DNA from: Turritopsis dohrnii
Taxonomy: Eukaryota > Cnidaria > Hydrozoa > Anthoathecata > Oceaniidae
Assembly (NCBI GenBank): GCA_027922465.2
Contig: BQMF02000327.1
Location: 372,001 to 436,000 of the forward strand
Length of the DNA: 64,000 nucleotides
Reading direction: 5' to 3'
Every line of letters starts with the position of its first letter. The stretch's first letter is position 1. The notes beneath the pieces are model-generated. The model did no database searches, was not told the DNA's origin, and saw nothing but the letters and a program-made list of their open reading frames with translations. Positions 18,691-31,591 of this stretch are shown here, one piece after another. The position numbers and the translations under genes were made by a program.

Positions 18691-18884
18691 CTGTTAAAGC
18701 TGATGTAAACTTACCCATAAATATTTACCTACTACTTAGTAAAGATGATCCTTAGATAAAGTTATAGCTCCTACACAGATTTGCAGTGAATTTATAAGTT
18801 CCACAAAAGAACGTATTTAGTTTTATGGCTTTGAAGTTAATTTCTTGAAATGCATAAATGATGATAATGTGGTAGTGGTAGCTG

Positions 18885-19410
18885 TGGGCATAGCTAAAGA
18901 ATATAAAGTGAAAATTCCACTAATACTTTAAATGGCTGAATAATTTTTTGTTCAACACATCGTCACCTGTATCAATGTGTATGGTAATTTCGACATAACA
19001 ATTGTGAGCTCTAATTCTTGCAGAAGATTTCCATGTCATTTGCCGTTTGTACAACAAAACAATGTAATTCAACGGAAGTTTTGCTGGGCCTAAGCTATCA
19101 TATAAATGGTATTTGTGATCTATTTTCTATACAAATTTACAAAAGAGCAAAAGAAAACCATTCCAACGTATTTTCAATACTACAGATGCTAACTAAAGAA
19201 CAAAGATTAATGACTTGATTCCTCAGTTTGACACCACTACACCATTTGGGTGTATATTAACGCACCAGTTGTTTGTTGGTGGAAAAAATTTTGGGACTTG
19301 TGCAATCTTTTGGTATATTTAAATCCACACAAAGACCATATATTTGGTATTCAGTGGAAAGAAAAAACAACCTTTCAAGAGCTGGAAGACCAAGAACACC
19401 AGCTTACTTA
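18885..19410. repeat. Diverged direct repeat, unit 2
   Basis: Second unit of the local duplication described at 17590-18150. It has short open frames but no conservation of frame between the units, so no gene is supported. Confidence 0.6.
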
Positions 19411-20291
19411 CCATCCTAATCACAACAGATAACGCTGTTTATATTGTCTTGAATTATTCTCGAAAACAAATGAAGTATGTACATACATACAATCAGAATC
19501 CTTAAAAACCTACTGGTTTCATGACATTTTTTGATATTTATTGAGAGGCTACTTCAATACCATCTGTCTAATGTCTATGTCCATAATTACGAAAGGCCTT
19601 CCTTAGCCCGAACGCAAATAATTAAAAACTGTGGACTTAAAGATATATACATAACCAGATCAACAAAAACTAGAAGCCTCAGAGCTTGAACAATTTTCGC
19701 ATCAGGCCTAGAGGAAATAGCTTTAGGCTAATTTTATATCTGAATGACTATCCATCCTGTTCTTGTTGCTTACGTGAGAATAGGTGTATCACAATTTCCA
19801 AAATATGACTTATGGTTCACATGGAGAATAAAACGATATTCGATAGAAGTGAACCAAAATCATTTGAAAAAAAGGCTGTATGGGATTGAAGACTTTCACA
19901 ACACTATTAAGCTATTAAATCTATAGAACCAAACTTGTTTAAAAACTGAAGACCTCGGCTATACATGACCAAGTCTGCAAGTAAAACTGCCAACTTTAAT
20001 ATCTTTCAATTGTTCTTTGTGCACACCTTCCAAATTTTGCCAGAAATGTGAATTTAGTAATATATTGAAGTAAACATTACATGAAATTGTAATCCATGAC
20101 ATTTAACAGGATTATCCATAACTATTAATAGGAGCAGGAGAAACTTGGGCATTTCAAAGATTTTAATCCATGACATTTAACAGGATTGCAAGAAGATAAA
20201 AATTATAATGCTTATACATAACTTAAATCAACATAACATATAATATGAAAAACTATTTCTACTAAACCTGCCAGTGGCGGCATCCAGAGGT
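19411..20291. other. No recognisable feature
   Basis: Unique AT-rich sequence. A short phrase, AATCCATGACATTTAACAGGATT, occurs twice (about 20090 and 20165). I see no gene or element. Confidence 0.5.
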
Positions 20292-20850
20292 AAGCTGCAA
20301 CTTGTGTAGGATAGTGTTAGCAATTCAAACATAAAGGAAAAAGGTTCAAATAATCCCATTGATAATATGAACTGAATTCACAAATTATGTTAATGTGCTT
20401 CTCCGCAAGTTGCGACTACATTCTAGCTCCACCACTGTCTGCATATTACCACCTCCATGGAGCCTATAAATAACACCAATGTGCACGAAAAGACAAATGA
20501 CACAATAAAACTTTGTTAGGATCTGTATGAAAATGTTCTTTTCGATATACCTTATTATACCTTCATATACCTTAAGCTGCAACTTGTGTAGGATAGTGTT
20601 AGCAATTCAAACATAAAGGAAAAAGGTTCAAATAATCCCATTGATAATATGAACTGAATTCACAAATTATGTTAATGTGCTTCTCCGCAAGTTGCGACTA
20701 CACTCTAGCTCCACCACTGTCTGCATATTACCACCTCCATGGAGCCTATAAATAACACCAATGTGCACGAAAAGACAAATGACACAATAAAACTTTGTTA
20801 GGATCTGTATGAAAATGTTCTTTTCGATATACCTTAATATACCTTAATAT
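20292..20850. repeat. Two-copy tandem repeat, ~282-bp unit
   Basis: 20292-20573 is repeated almost exactly from 20574. Both units start AAGCTGCAACTTGTGTAGG and differ at one clear base (CATTCTAG versus CACTCTAG) plus small changes in the ATATACCTTA tail. It is a young local duplication without a gene. Confidence 0.85.
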
Positions 20851-23800
20851 GCCTTAAGGGGATTTTTTTTTTGCGTGAAATAATTTTTGCGAGCCAAGGT
20901 TTGAAAGCGTTTTGCGTGGATTAATTTTTTCGAGTCGGAGCTTCTCAAGGAAAATATTTGGATATATATTTGCGAATAGGCACAAAGTGCAATGCGTGTA
21001 CTTTATAATATAGCTGAGAAGTAGCGGCAAAAATCACCCATCTCCATGCGTGCTACATTGCACACGGCTGTTTCAAATGGCGATTCTACGAAATTAAGCG
21101 TTTTTACGGAGGCCTGGAACGAGTTATAAAATATGTAAACAAATCGGGAGGGAAACCTTCAACTTTTTGAACGCAGATATATAAAGATTTTTGAATGGAA
21201 ACTTCAAGATTAATGAATGAATAAGGAAACACGTGGCCCTAGAGAATATCAATTTCAAAAACTTAAAGTACTTTGGATTAAATTAAAGGTAGTTTAAACT
21301 CCCTAAAGAGGCCTTCCGTTTATGACGGTTCAAAACTGAGGTGCAAAACCATGCGTCTTTTACAATGTTATAGAGTTTTTTGAGTTGTTAAACATATATT
21401 TTTGGATTCTCAAAAGGTTCAGAAATTGGCAGTTAAAGTTTAGTTACCTAGACATTTTTTATCGTAAAGTTATCGAGGATAAAACTTCAGCAATTTTTCG
21501 TTGACATAATGAGTACATTTTCAATTCTCAAGAATGCTATGAAGAAACTTTGTCGAATTTGTGGATGTACAATAACTGGAAAATATTTTATTATGTTTGT
21601 GACAACATTGAGAGGTTGAATAATGTATTTAAGCTCAACTTTAATGAAGATTTATCCAACATTCATCCTACAATGTACAGTAAAAATTGTAGTTACTTTG
21701 GACTGTGTACACTAACACTGATTGCCCTACATGTGGAAGAACAGAACAGAATAGAATATTTATATTATTTGTCACAAAAAAATTAAATACAAAGTATATA
21801 ATAAGACGAAATAAAGACTGGAGACCACCCCAGTAGATAAATCTAAACAAAGGAGGTGGCCACCAAAAAAGAAGGCAAAAAAATATAGCTGCAAATAAAT
21901 ATATACAACAGAAAATGGAAAGATAAATTAAATGGTTGTAAACAAAAATAAAAAATAAAAAAAAGTAAAAAAAACTGTTTCCTGATTAAGGAGAAACTTA
22001 TCCAAGAGTGAGAAGCTAGTATCATGTTTAGGTAGTGTCTTAGAAAGAAATCAGTGACCAGTTTTAAATTGGATAACACCACTCAGTATGCCAAGGAAAG
22101 ATAGATCGCATTTCCATAAAATTCATGTCCATAAAATTCATGTGTTACATTCACATTAGGTGTTTTTTCGAAATTGTTCAACATGCTTGAATCATTTTAC
22201 AATGAATTAGATATCGATCCAGCTTGCACAGGAAATTTCCTATTTTGACACTTGTTATGGCAATTTTATCGAACTATTGAAACGTAAAAGCAGATAATGA
22301 CAACAAACAATGAATCATCAGCCAGCAATTAGCCATCTAGAGAAATAAATAAAAGATAAATAAGAGGAAAAAGAATCTCCTGACCTTAACATAGACATGC
22401 CAGAAAACATTGGTGTGTGTACTTCATCACCTGGTGTGACTTAAAATAAATCAGTGTCAAGCATATCACCACTTCAGGTAGATTTGTCTTGGAATTCGTA
22501 CTTAGTCATAACACAGAAACATTTTCTATAATTAAGTTCAAAAATTTTTCAGGGAGAGAACACTAAAGTTTTATGCAACAGTATTCCTAATGTTGTCAAA
22601 CAGCATACCAACAACATCCAATTGCATAACAAATCAGAGCATGAAGTTATTTGAAACACTCTTCTTGAAATTTAGCAGATGTCACAACATTTTTAACTCA
22701 GCAGGGCACTGTCAGTTGAAAAAATTGATTCACTGGGTGGGTAACTATTTTTGACCATGTTCGAATAAATAATTATACAACATTGTGTAAGTTTCAATTT
22801 TTTTGTAGAAATATTGATATCAGAATTTTTGGATTTTCTCCATAAAAACTGCCCTGATATAAACATCAGTCCCAAAAATTCACATGATGGAACATCACAT
22901 GATCCCATTTCTTAAGAAAATGGAACATCAGCTTTCTATAGAGAGCAGGGTGGAGAGAGCATTCATTCAAACAAATGAAACATTGATACAGTAACATCAA
23001 AAGTCCTGTCAGACATAAGGTATCTCATGAATCAGCACTTCCTCTCTACACTACGTACCCTCCCGAAGCTCAACAAATAGACCACAATCACCTATCAGTC
23101 TAGTATGTGCAAGTTCTCTGCCTTAAAATCTGAGGTATGCATTTCCGGTGGAGGCCCACATCAGTGAGTTCACTGCAATTCTAGCCTCGGTAAAATAAAT
23201 TAAAAAAAAAAAATCAAATCAAACCGGCAGTAAAATGAAGAAAGTTATCAGCATCAAATTAATTTATATGTGCTGTGCTGTATGTATTATTACTAAAGGA
23301 AATTACCTGTGTATCAAATTGTTATACTGAAAAATGTGCTTCACACTTAAAATATTTCCCCACTTCAGGATCTATTTGCCAAACAAAAAAAAAATGGCTA
23401 CAGTCACAGATCTTTATATAGTGTTGATGCATCTATTAACAACTCCATTACATAATATTTGATGCCTAAAAAACTCCAGGTCATACTTATTTCGTACAAA
23501 GTCCATCTCCAAGGGGGTTGCTATAGAGTTGCAATCAAATCTCATTATTTTTCATGATGTTTTCACACAATCCATCTACAAACCATCGCCTTGCTGGCCA
23601 AGAAGAATTTGTGATTAGATATTTTTTAAACAACAAAATAAAAAAAAGTGGAAAAAAACTGCTATTCTTCTGAAGTGGAAGACGATAGTCTTTCCAGTGC
23701 TTAAAATTCAGCTGAAGACTTAATACTATCTCAAAACAGAGATATACATATCTCTGCTCAAAATGAACGTATTTTGGTTGGATTGAGAAACCAAAGTCAT

Positions 23801-25255
23801 CAACAACAGTTCTTTCCACCTCACTTTTAATGACAGATTTAGCAAAAACAGTTTGAACTACACTTTTATACGGTTTCGTAGCAGCAAAATTTTTGTTATT
23901 GTTAAAATTCATCTTCTCACAACAACAAAAAAACAAGTGTTATAAATCAAAATTTAAAATGAAAGAAAAGAAGATTTTCCATTCGCATAAAATCTGTGGA
24001 AATTAACACCTGAAAATTTTCTTGTTCTGTCCGCGGAAAATTTTGTGGAAAGTCGCCTTAATCATCATCCAAAGTTTGTTTTCCTGACATATATCCAAAC
24101 TAAATCATTGTGCTTCCATTGAGTGGTTTGAACAATGTCATCTTAAAACCTTTTAAATGTAAATTTAATATTAAACAGTTCCACACAGTGATAACTTGAC
24201 CGCCGAGCATTGTACAGTGATGAATAATTTGATACAGTCTGGAATTCCCCAAGTTACTCCCTTCTTTAATTTATTACTGCTTTTCAATTCACTATGACGT
24301 TTCGGAGCCAAAAACAGAAAAACAGTTTTATAAGACAAATCGTTCACCATTATCATGCACATGTTTATACTTTCAGTATGTGTGTATGTTTGGGTCAATT
24401 CATTCACAAGTGATTTGTGCTGCTATGACAATTTCATTTGTTTTTTTTTTCAATATCTTCAACTTTCGGTGTAATATTTATTAAATGAAATGAGCATGTT
24501 TCATGCATTTATTGATAAATCGTATTCACCAGTAATGTTCATGCTACATACATTTCGTATAAGTTTCGTTTACTATCAAACCTTCACCTTCTTTTACAAG
24601 AATTGTTCCCAGAGTCAGCTAAACAATAATATTTCCTCCATAAGGAATGTTCTAATGATTATATTTCGAGTGCAATAGTAGATAAAGTCTTAAAATTCTT
24701 CTTCAAAGCTTCTTCTACATTTACAACTTCCTCAAAACATAAACCAAACCGGGATAACGTTTCACGTGCTCGGTGTGCATATTTTACTGACCTTTTAAGG
24801 AAATTTTAAAGATAATTGAATTGCGAAGTTTTCAACATAAAAAGGCTAAAATAACTTCTAAAATTATTCCAAAAGTATACAAAAGTTAATATTTTGAATT
24901 TATATTGAAAGTGGCCTTTTGTCTTCCATCTTGCACAGAGTTTTGGGTCTGTCATTAACCATTCTGAACAAACAAACGATCCGAAATCGGAACGGACTTT
25001 CCGAAAACGGCAAAAAACTGTTACAGAGACAGATAGATAGATAGGATGTGTAAACCAAACAATTTCCTACGCTAAAAAGCGCACAGATTGAATAACTCAA
25101 AACAGAATGTTACTTTTATCTTGATTGACAGCACAGGATTGCACATTGTTTATGTAAATTACACTGACCGTGTTTTTAATTAACAGACTACTGTGTTTTA
25201 CATTCCTAATAGCAATGATTCAATTTTGTAACAAAGGCTTTTGTCCACCCTATAT
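20851..25255. other. Long non-coding stretch, nothing firm
   Basis: AT-rich unique sequence with only short chance frames. A possible retroposed fragment with an A-rich tail ends near 23213 (phrase GAGGCCCACATCAGTGAGTT, then TAAA(A)n). No gene, RNA or terminal repeat could be supported. Confidence 0.45.
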
Positions 25256-25540
25256 GTGACCGTCCAGGGGATTTTGATAACAAACGATAAAACGTTATAT
25301 AGTTATAATAACGTTATTATTTTAAGTAATAACGTTACTTTATAACGTATTTGAGTATTTGACGTCAAATACTGAGCAGTCACAACATCAGGTGCAGAAA
25401 CGCAAATTTTACAAAATTGGCCTAAAATCGCCAATATCTCGTCAAAAATTGAATTTTGCTGCATGAAAATAACACCATTCGACGAAGGAAGGTCACTTAC
25501 ATAATCTGTGAAAGAATCGTTCGAAGAAAAACCAGCAAAA

Positions 25541-26803
25541 ATGGAAAATAACGTCAGTGGGAACGAAGAAGAAAAGTGCACACAGAAGGAATGTAAACAA
25601 ATTGGAGACAGAAACCGCCTTACTTGCAGCGACTGCAAGCGTGAAGTACATTATCGCTGTACAAGACTACCATTATATCAATTGGAAATTTTTATAACGA
25701 AGAAAGGTCGTAAGTACACGTGTGCGAACTGCGTCGACATCTGCCCAAGCCTTCTCGAAGAGATGGAAGATTACGACCCTGATCAATCTCATGAGGTTGA
25801 AGAACTAACACACGCTCTGAATGAAATATCATTAGAAAACACAAAAACCAAGACTATGAATAAAGCTCTGCGAGACAAACAAAACGAATACTGCAACCTT
25901 ATGAAAGAAGAAGTCAATGTGATCCGAGCACACAAAGAAACAATATCAAATTTGAGGAAAGAAATTGCGAACTGCGAAGCACAGATTAAAGAACAATCAG
26001 TAAAAGAAGAAAAAATGACGAAAGAAATTGAATCACTAAGAAAAAATCTACCTGGTGAATACAAACCAATCGAAAGCGACGATTTACTAAGGACTATGGA
26101 AACAAAGTTTAAAGACTTTGAGGCAGCGTTACTCCGTAAAGTTGAAGAAAACAATCGTATGATGGAAGAAAAACTTGCGACAGTAGACGAAAGACAAACC
26201 ACCTATGCTGATGTTGTCGGGTCCGGTACAACAATGCAAGTTCAAGGGAGAGTCGATATGACAACGGGCAAGACATACCCAAAACCCGAAATAAAAGCCA
26301 TTTTAACGGAAGCAAAGAACGAGGAACTTGAAGAAGAACGCCAGAAGAAGCTTCGTGAAAACAACTTGATTATTCACGGCTTAGTTGAGTCTACTGATAC
26401 CGATGATAGTAAGGCGAAAGAACATGATTGTGCCATACTCAAAGAACTGCTAGATACCATCCGCGTCACAGTAAATTTCAAGTCAGTTATCCGGCTTGGG
26501 AAAAAAGAAAACGAAAAAGTAAGACCAATGAAAGTTGTCATGTTTAGTCTTGAGGATAAGCAGAAAGTTTTGCAAAACCTTTCTGTTTTAAAAGGAAACG
26601 AAGCATATAAAGGAATGAGCGTTACTGAAGACTACACTGTAGCAGAAAGAGACATGATACGAAGATGGTCTGATAAAGCCAAAGCAAAAAACAACGAAGA
26701 GCCAACAAATTCTGAGAATATATGGAAGGTAAGAGGGAATCCAAAAAACGGGTTGAGATTGATAAAGTTCCGGAAGAAGACACGTCCACTACCTCTTCAT
26801 TAA
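25541..26803 (+). CDS. LINE-2 ORF1 protein (PHD-like zinc finger, coiled coil, RNA-binding type)
   Basis: An intact 420-residue frame from the first ATG. Near the N-terminus a Cys/His array (C-T-Q-K-E-C, C-S-D-C, H-Y-R-C, C-A-N-C) resembles a PHD-type zinc finger, known in ORF1 of CR1-group LINEs. A long, charged coiled-coil region follows, then R-E-N-N-L-I-I-H-G-L-V-E-S, a degenerate L1-type RRM signature, and a basic tail. It overlaps the start of ORF2 by about 80 nt in another frame, suggesting translational reinitiation or frame slippage. The expected role is binding of element RNA in the RNP. Confidence 0.85.
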   Translation: MENNVSGNEEEKCTQKECKQIGDRNRLTCSDCKREVHYRCTRLPLYQLEIFITKKGRKYTCANCVDICPSLLEEMEDYDPDQSHEVEELTHALNEISLENTKTKTMNKALRDKQNEYCNLMKEEVNVIRAHKETISNLRKEIANCEAQIKEQSVKEEKMTKEIESLRKNLPGEYKPIESDDLLRTMETKFKDFEAALLRKVEENNRMMEEKLATVDERQTTYADVVGSGTTMQVQGRVDMTTGKTYPKPEIKAILTEAKNEELEEERQKKLRENNLIIHGLVESTDTDDSKAKEHDCAILKELLDTIRVTVNFKSVIRLGKKENEKVRPMKVVMFSLEDKQKVLQNLSVLKGNEAYKGMSVTEDYTVAERDMIRRWSDKAKAKNNEEPTNSENIWKVRGNPKNGLRLIKFRKKTRPLPLH

Positions 26804-29800
26804 ACAAAGCGAAACAAAACAACGATAAAGATAAAACTGTTAATAAAGATAATAACTACGAATCAAAAAATAAAAATTTTCACATCTGGTACACTAATGC
26901 AGATACACTCACGCGAGATAAACTAGAAGAACTAAAAATAGAAATTCAATCAGACACGCAACCCGATATTATTGCAATAACGGAGTTAAAGCCAAAAAAT
27001 TACAAGCGCCAATTAACAGAAATTGAATACATCATAAATACCTACTCTGTAGAGTTCGAAAATTTAAATGACCTGGGCCCAACGAGAGGTATCGTTCTTT
27101 ATGTTAGGAAGACAATACTTTACAAGAAAATCGAGTCATCAAATGTTTTGCAATCACACGAAACACCGAAAGAAATATTTATGGCAGAAATTCTCCTCCA
27201 AAATAAGGAGAAATTGATGTTCGTTGTAATTTATCGCAGTCCAAATAGTAACACCGAAGAAAATAATCAAGTAAACAACTTTTTTCGAGCGCTCCCTGGC
27301 ATTAAGAAATACGATCACTTCATTATTGTAGGGGATTTTAATAGAAAGGAAATTGACTGGGAAACGCTTACTTCTAACAACTCACAAGACTTGGATTTCT
27401 TAGAAGCCGTGAAAGACAGTTTTCTGACGCAACACGTCAACCAAACAACAAGAGGTCGAGGTACAAATGATCCGTCCCTTATTGATCTTGTATTTACGTC
27501 TGGGGACCAGCACATTGACAGTATCAAATACGCTTCGCCACTCGGAAAGTCTGATCATGTTTTGATTAAATTTGAATATCAGTACCAACCTGAACTCCTT
27601 CCACCAAAAACTGTGTTTGATTTTAAGAAAGCTGATTTCGGAAAAATGAAAGATCTCCTTAACATAGATTGGGAAGAAAAATTTCAAGACTGTGCAGACG
27701 ATGTCGATAAAATGTGGAACACGTTTGAAAAGATCTACAAAAGTGCCGAAAAAATTTGCATACCAACAAGAACAGTCAAGACTGGGAAAAGGACTTTCAA
27801 GTATCAACTCGACAGAAAAACATTATCTAAGAAGAAAAAGAAGTATCGCTTGTGGAAAAGGTTCATCGAAAGCAAAGATGCAGAAGTTTACTTAGAATAC
27901 TGTAAATGCAGAAATCAGGTACGTAGATTGACCCGTGCTGCAAGGAAAGATTTCGAAAAGGAAATTGCAAGATCCGCAAAGAAGAACAGCAAAGCTTTCT
28001 GGTCGTACGTCAACGCTAAAACAAAAATTAAAGCCTCGGTTCCAGATTTACACCTTGAAAATAGTTCTGATGAAATGGCTGAAACCGACCAGGAGAAAGC
28101 AAACGTTCTTGGGAAGTATTTTGCTAGCGTTTTGTAAAAGAACCAAACACGCCTATTAATCTTGGAGGATTAAAAGCACCTGTTATTGAACGTGACTTCG
28201 AATTGGATATGGATAGAGAAGTTGTGCTAAAGAAGCTACAAGAGCTTAACGCCAATAAAAGTCCTGGCCCAGATTCCCTTCACCCGCGCATCTTAAAAGA
28301 ACTTGCACCTGTTATCGCCGTACCGCTATACATGATATTCGAAAAGTCCTATACACTTGGAAGAGTACCATCTTCTTGGAAGAAAGCAAATATTACAGCA
28401 ATCTATGAGAACAAAGGAGACAAACACACAGCCGAGAATTACAGACCAATCAGTTTAACAAGCATTGCTTCTAAAATCTTTGAATCGATTATACGTTCAT
28501 CGTTGCTATCATACCTAAAGGAGAACAATCTGTTAACTACCCGTCAATTTGGTTTCCTGGGAGGAAGATCTACCATTCTGCAGCTCCTAAAAATAATGGA
28601 TAAATGGACCAAAATTCTTGAAAACGGAGGTGTAATAGATGTTATCTATTGCGATTTCAAAAAGGCATTCGATACAGTCCCGCATCGCAGATTGATTGAG
28701 ATTCTACGGCACTATGGACTTTAAGGATCAATACTCTCCTGGATTCAAGATTTTTTAACCGATCGATACCAACAAGTTGTTGTAAACCAACACAAGTCCG
28801 ATATGTCCCGTGTGACCTCTGGAGTACCCCAGGGGTCTGTGCTAGGCCCTCTTCTATTTGTTATTTTCATCAACACTTTGGCGGATGTTCCTGAGAAGTC
28901 AGAACTTTTTCTGTACGCGGATGATTTGAAGGTGTTCCAAGAATTGGATGTAAATGCTGCCGAAACTCTTCAGCAGGATCTTACCAAACTACAACAATGG
29001 ACAGACACTTTTCTGTTAAAATTTCATCCTGATAAATGCGAGCACATGCAGATTAAATCTAAACTGAAGGCACCTGCACCGACACAATATGAAATTGATG
29101 GAACTATACTCGACAAGAAACAAGACGTAAAAGACCTGGGAATATATTTTGATGAAAACCTCACTTTTGACAAGCACATCCATGACAAAGTCAAAAAAGC
29201 GAATGGACTTGTTGGCATGTTAAGACGTACATTTATGCACTTGGATAAAGACACCTTTAAACAACTTTTCACGAGCATTGTGCGACCCCATCTTGAATAC
29301 GGAGCACCTGTATGGAACCCGCATCTCAAACAACAGAAAAAACTTTTGGAAGGAGTGCAGCGACGAGCAACAAAACTATTGCCTGGAATGTACAACTTAA
29401 GCTACAAGGAAAGGTTAGAGATCATGGATTTGCCAACACTCGAGTTCCGACGATACAGGGGTGATATGATTGAGTTGTACAAAATGACTCATCAGCATTA
29501 CGATACGGAAGCTGTTGGAAATTTAATCCAGCTCAGAACGCAGGATTATCCGGATCTGCATTTACGTCGCCATAAATTTACTGTGACAAGAGAAAAGTGC
29601 GGTAAAGATATCAAGAAGTACTTTTTCAAGAATCGGGTTGCAGAACAGTGGAACAATCTGCCTCCGAAAGTAGCTGAAGCTCCATCATTGAATAGCTTTA
29701 AGAACAGATTCGATAAACTATGGAAAGACACTGGATTAATGTACGATGTCGAAATGAACCTTGCGGAAATTACTGCTCCTCGAAAGATACGTTATCGTAA

Positions 29801-29816
29801 AGTTGAAGAAGACTGA
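26722..29816 (+). pseudogene. LINE-2 ORF2: endonuclease-reverse transcriptase, one frameshift and one stop
   Basis: ATG at 26722. The endonuclease part shows I-A-I-T-E-L-K, R-G-I-V-L-Y-V, V-I-Y-R-S-P-N, G-D-F-N, S-L-I-D-L-V-F-T and S-D-H. A one-base loss in a T-run near 28131-28136 stops the frame at 28137; the sequence then continues in another frame. The reverse transcriptase shows N-Y-R-P-I-S-L-T, F-K-K-A-F-D-T-V, then an in-frame TAA at 28722-28724. After it come G-V-P-Q-G-S-V-L-G-P-L-L-F and Y-A-D-D, with a full C-terminal region to 29816. Two point lesions in about 1,030 codons imply moderate age. Confidence 0.9.
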
Positions 29817-30062
29817 AGATCGAACCTGGTGTCAAAGGCATTATATGCCTATTTCCAGAATCCTGTATTGTATTGTATTGTATTGTATTGTTATATCCTT
29901 ATGCATAACGATATAACGTTATATCGTTGTTATATAGTAACGTTACTGTAACGATAACGATAATGATACAACGTTACAACATAACGATAAAATGTTATAC
30001 GGTAATTATCATGAAATTTTTTTCAGATGTTTCAGCTTACAGCCACTTCAATATAAACTTAA

Positions 30063-30114
30063 CCCTAGTTCACCCAGGCTTTTTTTGCTTTTTTTGCCTT
30101 TTTTTGCCTGGTGA

Positions 30115-30147
<33 letters not shown>

Positions 30148-30713
30148 TATCTAACTTTTGATAGGAACATGAAATTGACATGAAATTTGGTACAGAAATA
30201 CCTTGACATATTCCAAATAGACTGAAAAAAAAATTTTTTGAAATTTCGATTTTCCACGTGATGACGTCACTAATTGTTCTAGTAATTGTCGAAATTTAGC
30301 CGAAAAAGGTAAAAAATGGCTGAAGATGAAAAATTGATTGATTTTCTAATCAAAAGTGACCTCTACATAAGGTGAACAAAGAGAAACACTATAATATTGC
30401 AACAGTGATAAAGGGAATTGTGCAGCCTAAAGAATTCTACAGCAAAACCTAAAGTATGGCTTGGTAAAGATGTGAACCGATAGAGCATCTGAAAACGGTT
30501 AGCGCCAGCGGTCGCCAACAAACAGCCTGCTTCGGAAAATTGGCAAATCTGATTAATTTTCTTTTTTGCACCCCTGCACCTGTATAAAATTTGAGGAAAA
30601 GTCATAAAATTTCAGACCGATACCTCAAGCGGTTTGGATACAGCGGTCAAAAAAGCGGTGGGGGGGGGGGGGGGGGGGGGTCAAATCGACCCCCCCCCCT
30701 AATAGAGCTAGGG
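30063..30713. mobile_element. piggyBac-type MITE (TTAA, CCCTAG ends) with C31 and G21 homopolymers
   Basis: TTAA at 30059-30062 and 30714-30717 flank a 651-bp segment with ends CCCTAGTTCACC and AGAGCTAGGG. TTAA plus CCCTAG is the classic piggyBac hallmark. It has no transposase frame. Near its ends lie a run of 31 C (30117-30147) and a run of 21 G (30660-30680), so the two arms could pair. Confidence 0.8.
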
Positions 30714-30757
30714 TTAATAAAAATGAGGACACTGCCTCTCCATTTCCGAAATAAACA

Positions 30758-31215
30758 ATGAATTCGTACACCGGTAAATTTAATATACCATGGGTTGTTT
30801 TTCAGGAATTGCCTTACAGTTTTAGAACTGTGGTAGTAGCTGTGAAGGTGTGTTTTGAATTTCAGGGAACGATGTATTATCTTTTATTTTCAATGCTTAC
30901 AAACAAAACACAAATAGTCCAAGATAACTATATAAAACCAAAGCGTGATTTCAGCCAAAGCATCAGAGAATTCATATCGAATGTTTACATACATGAACAG
31001 AGTGTGTTCGAATGTTTTTAAAATGATGATGCAATGCAATGCAAATAAAAGATCTTCCTAATGTTTTTCTCATGGGTAGAATGAAGCCAAATTTGAACAT
31101 TTAACAAATTCCCCATTAAGAGTGTGTATGCGGCCCTCCAAGATCTTTATTAATGCTATTGAAGTATAGGTCTTCAAAAGGTTTCACGAAGAAAATCTCT
31201 GCTGAAAACTTTCTC
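30758..31215. other. Interior of the 25256-32771 element, no gene
   Basis: Holds an open frame of 87 codons with no recognisable domain, then AT-rich sequence. It is probably original interior of the nested TIR element. Confidence 0.4.
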
Positions 31216-31218
31216 TAA

Positions 31219-31588
31219 GGGGCTGTTCATATGGAGGCGGGCTGTCCCGGTTGACCGGGCTGGCTCGGTTAGGTGAGATCAAAAATAAAAAAAAATAAAA
31301 TGTGTTCATATGACAAGCGAGCCAGCCCGCCTTGCCGAGATCTCGCTTGTTTTTACCGAGATCTCGGCTAGGCGGGATGAAAATTGTACATATGAACACT
31401 CCATCCCGGTGAGGCGGGCTGAGATTTTATCAATTCCTGCACAAAGAATGTGAGGTCACGTGATGTAACAAAGTTCTATCCCGGTTGATCGGGATGAAAA
31501 TTATCATATGAACACCGGATAAAAATCAGCCCACCTAGCCGAGCCAGCCCGGTCAACCGGGACAGCCCGCCTCCATATGAACAGCCCC
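31219..31588. mobile_element. MITE with TAA target duplication, first of an abutting pair
   Basis: Ends are GGGGCTGTTCATATGGAGGC and its inverse, with long inverted repeats rich in CCGGTTGACCGGGCTGG. TAA at 31216-31218 and 31589-31591 is the target duplication. A TWA target and this size fit PIF/Harbinger-type MITEs. GC content is conspicuously higher than the surroundings. Confidence 0.85.
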
Positions 31589-31591
31589 TAA

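Larger units (their letters stand above)
25350..29891 (+). mobile_element. LINE-2: two-ORF non-LTR retrotransposon (CR1-type)
   Basis: Inserted within the AACGTTAT-rich left flank of the 25256-32771 element. It carries ORF1 (25541-26803), a decayed ORF2 (26722-29816) and a 3' tail of GTATT units (29865-29891) instead of poly(A), as in several CR1/L2-group LINEs. The 5' boundary is approximate. It is older or more damaged than LINE-1, with a frameshift and a stop in ORF2. Confidence 0.88.

Noticed and set aside
25789..26202. 137-codon minus-strand frame
   Set aside because: Shadow of the coiled-coil part of LINE-2 ORF1.
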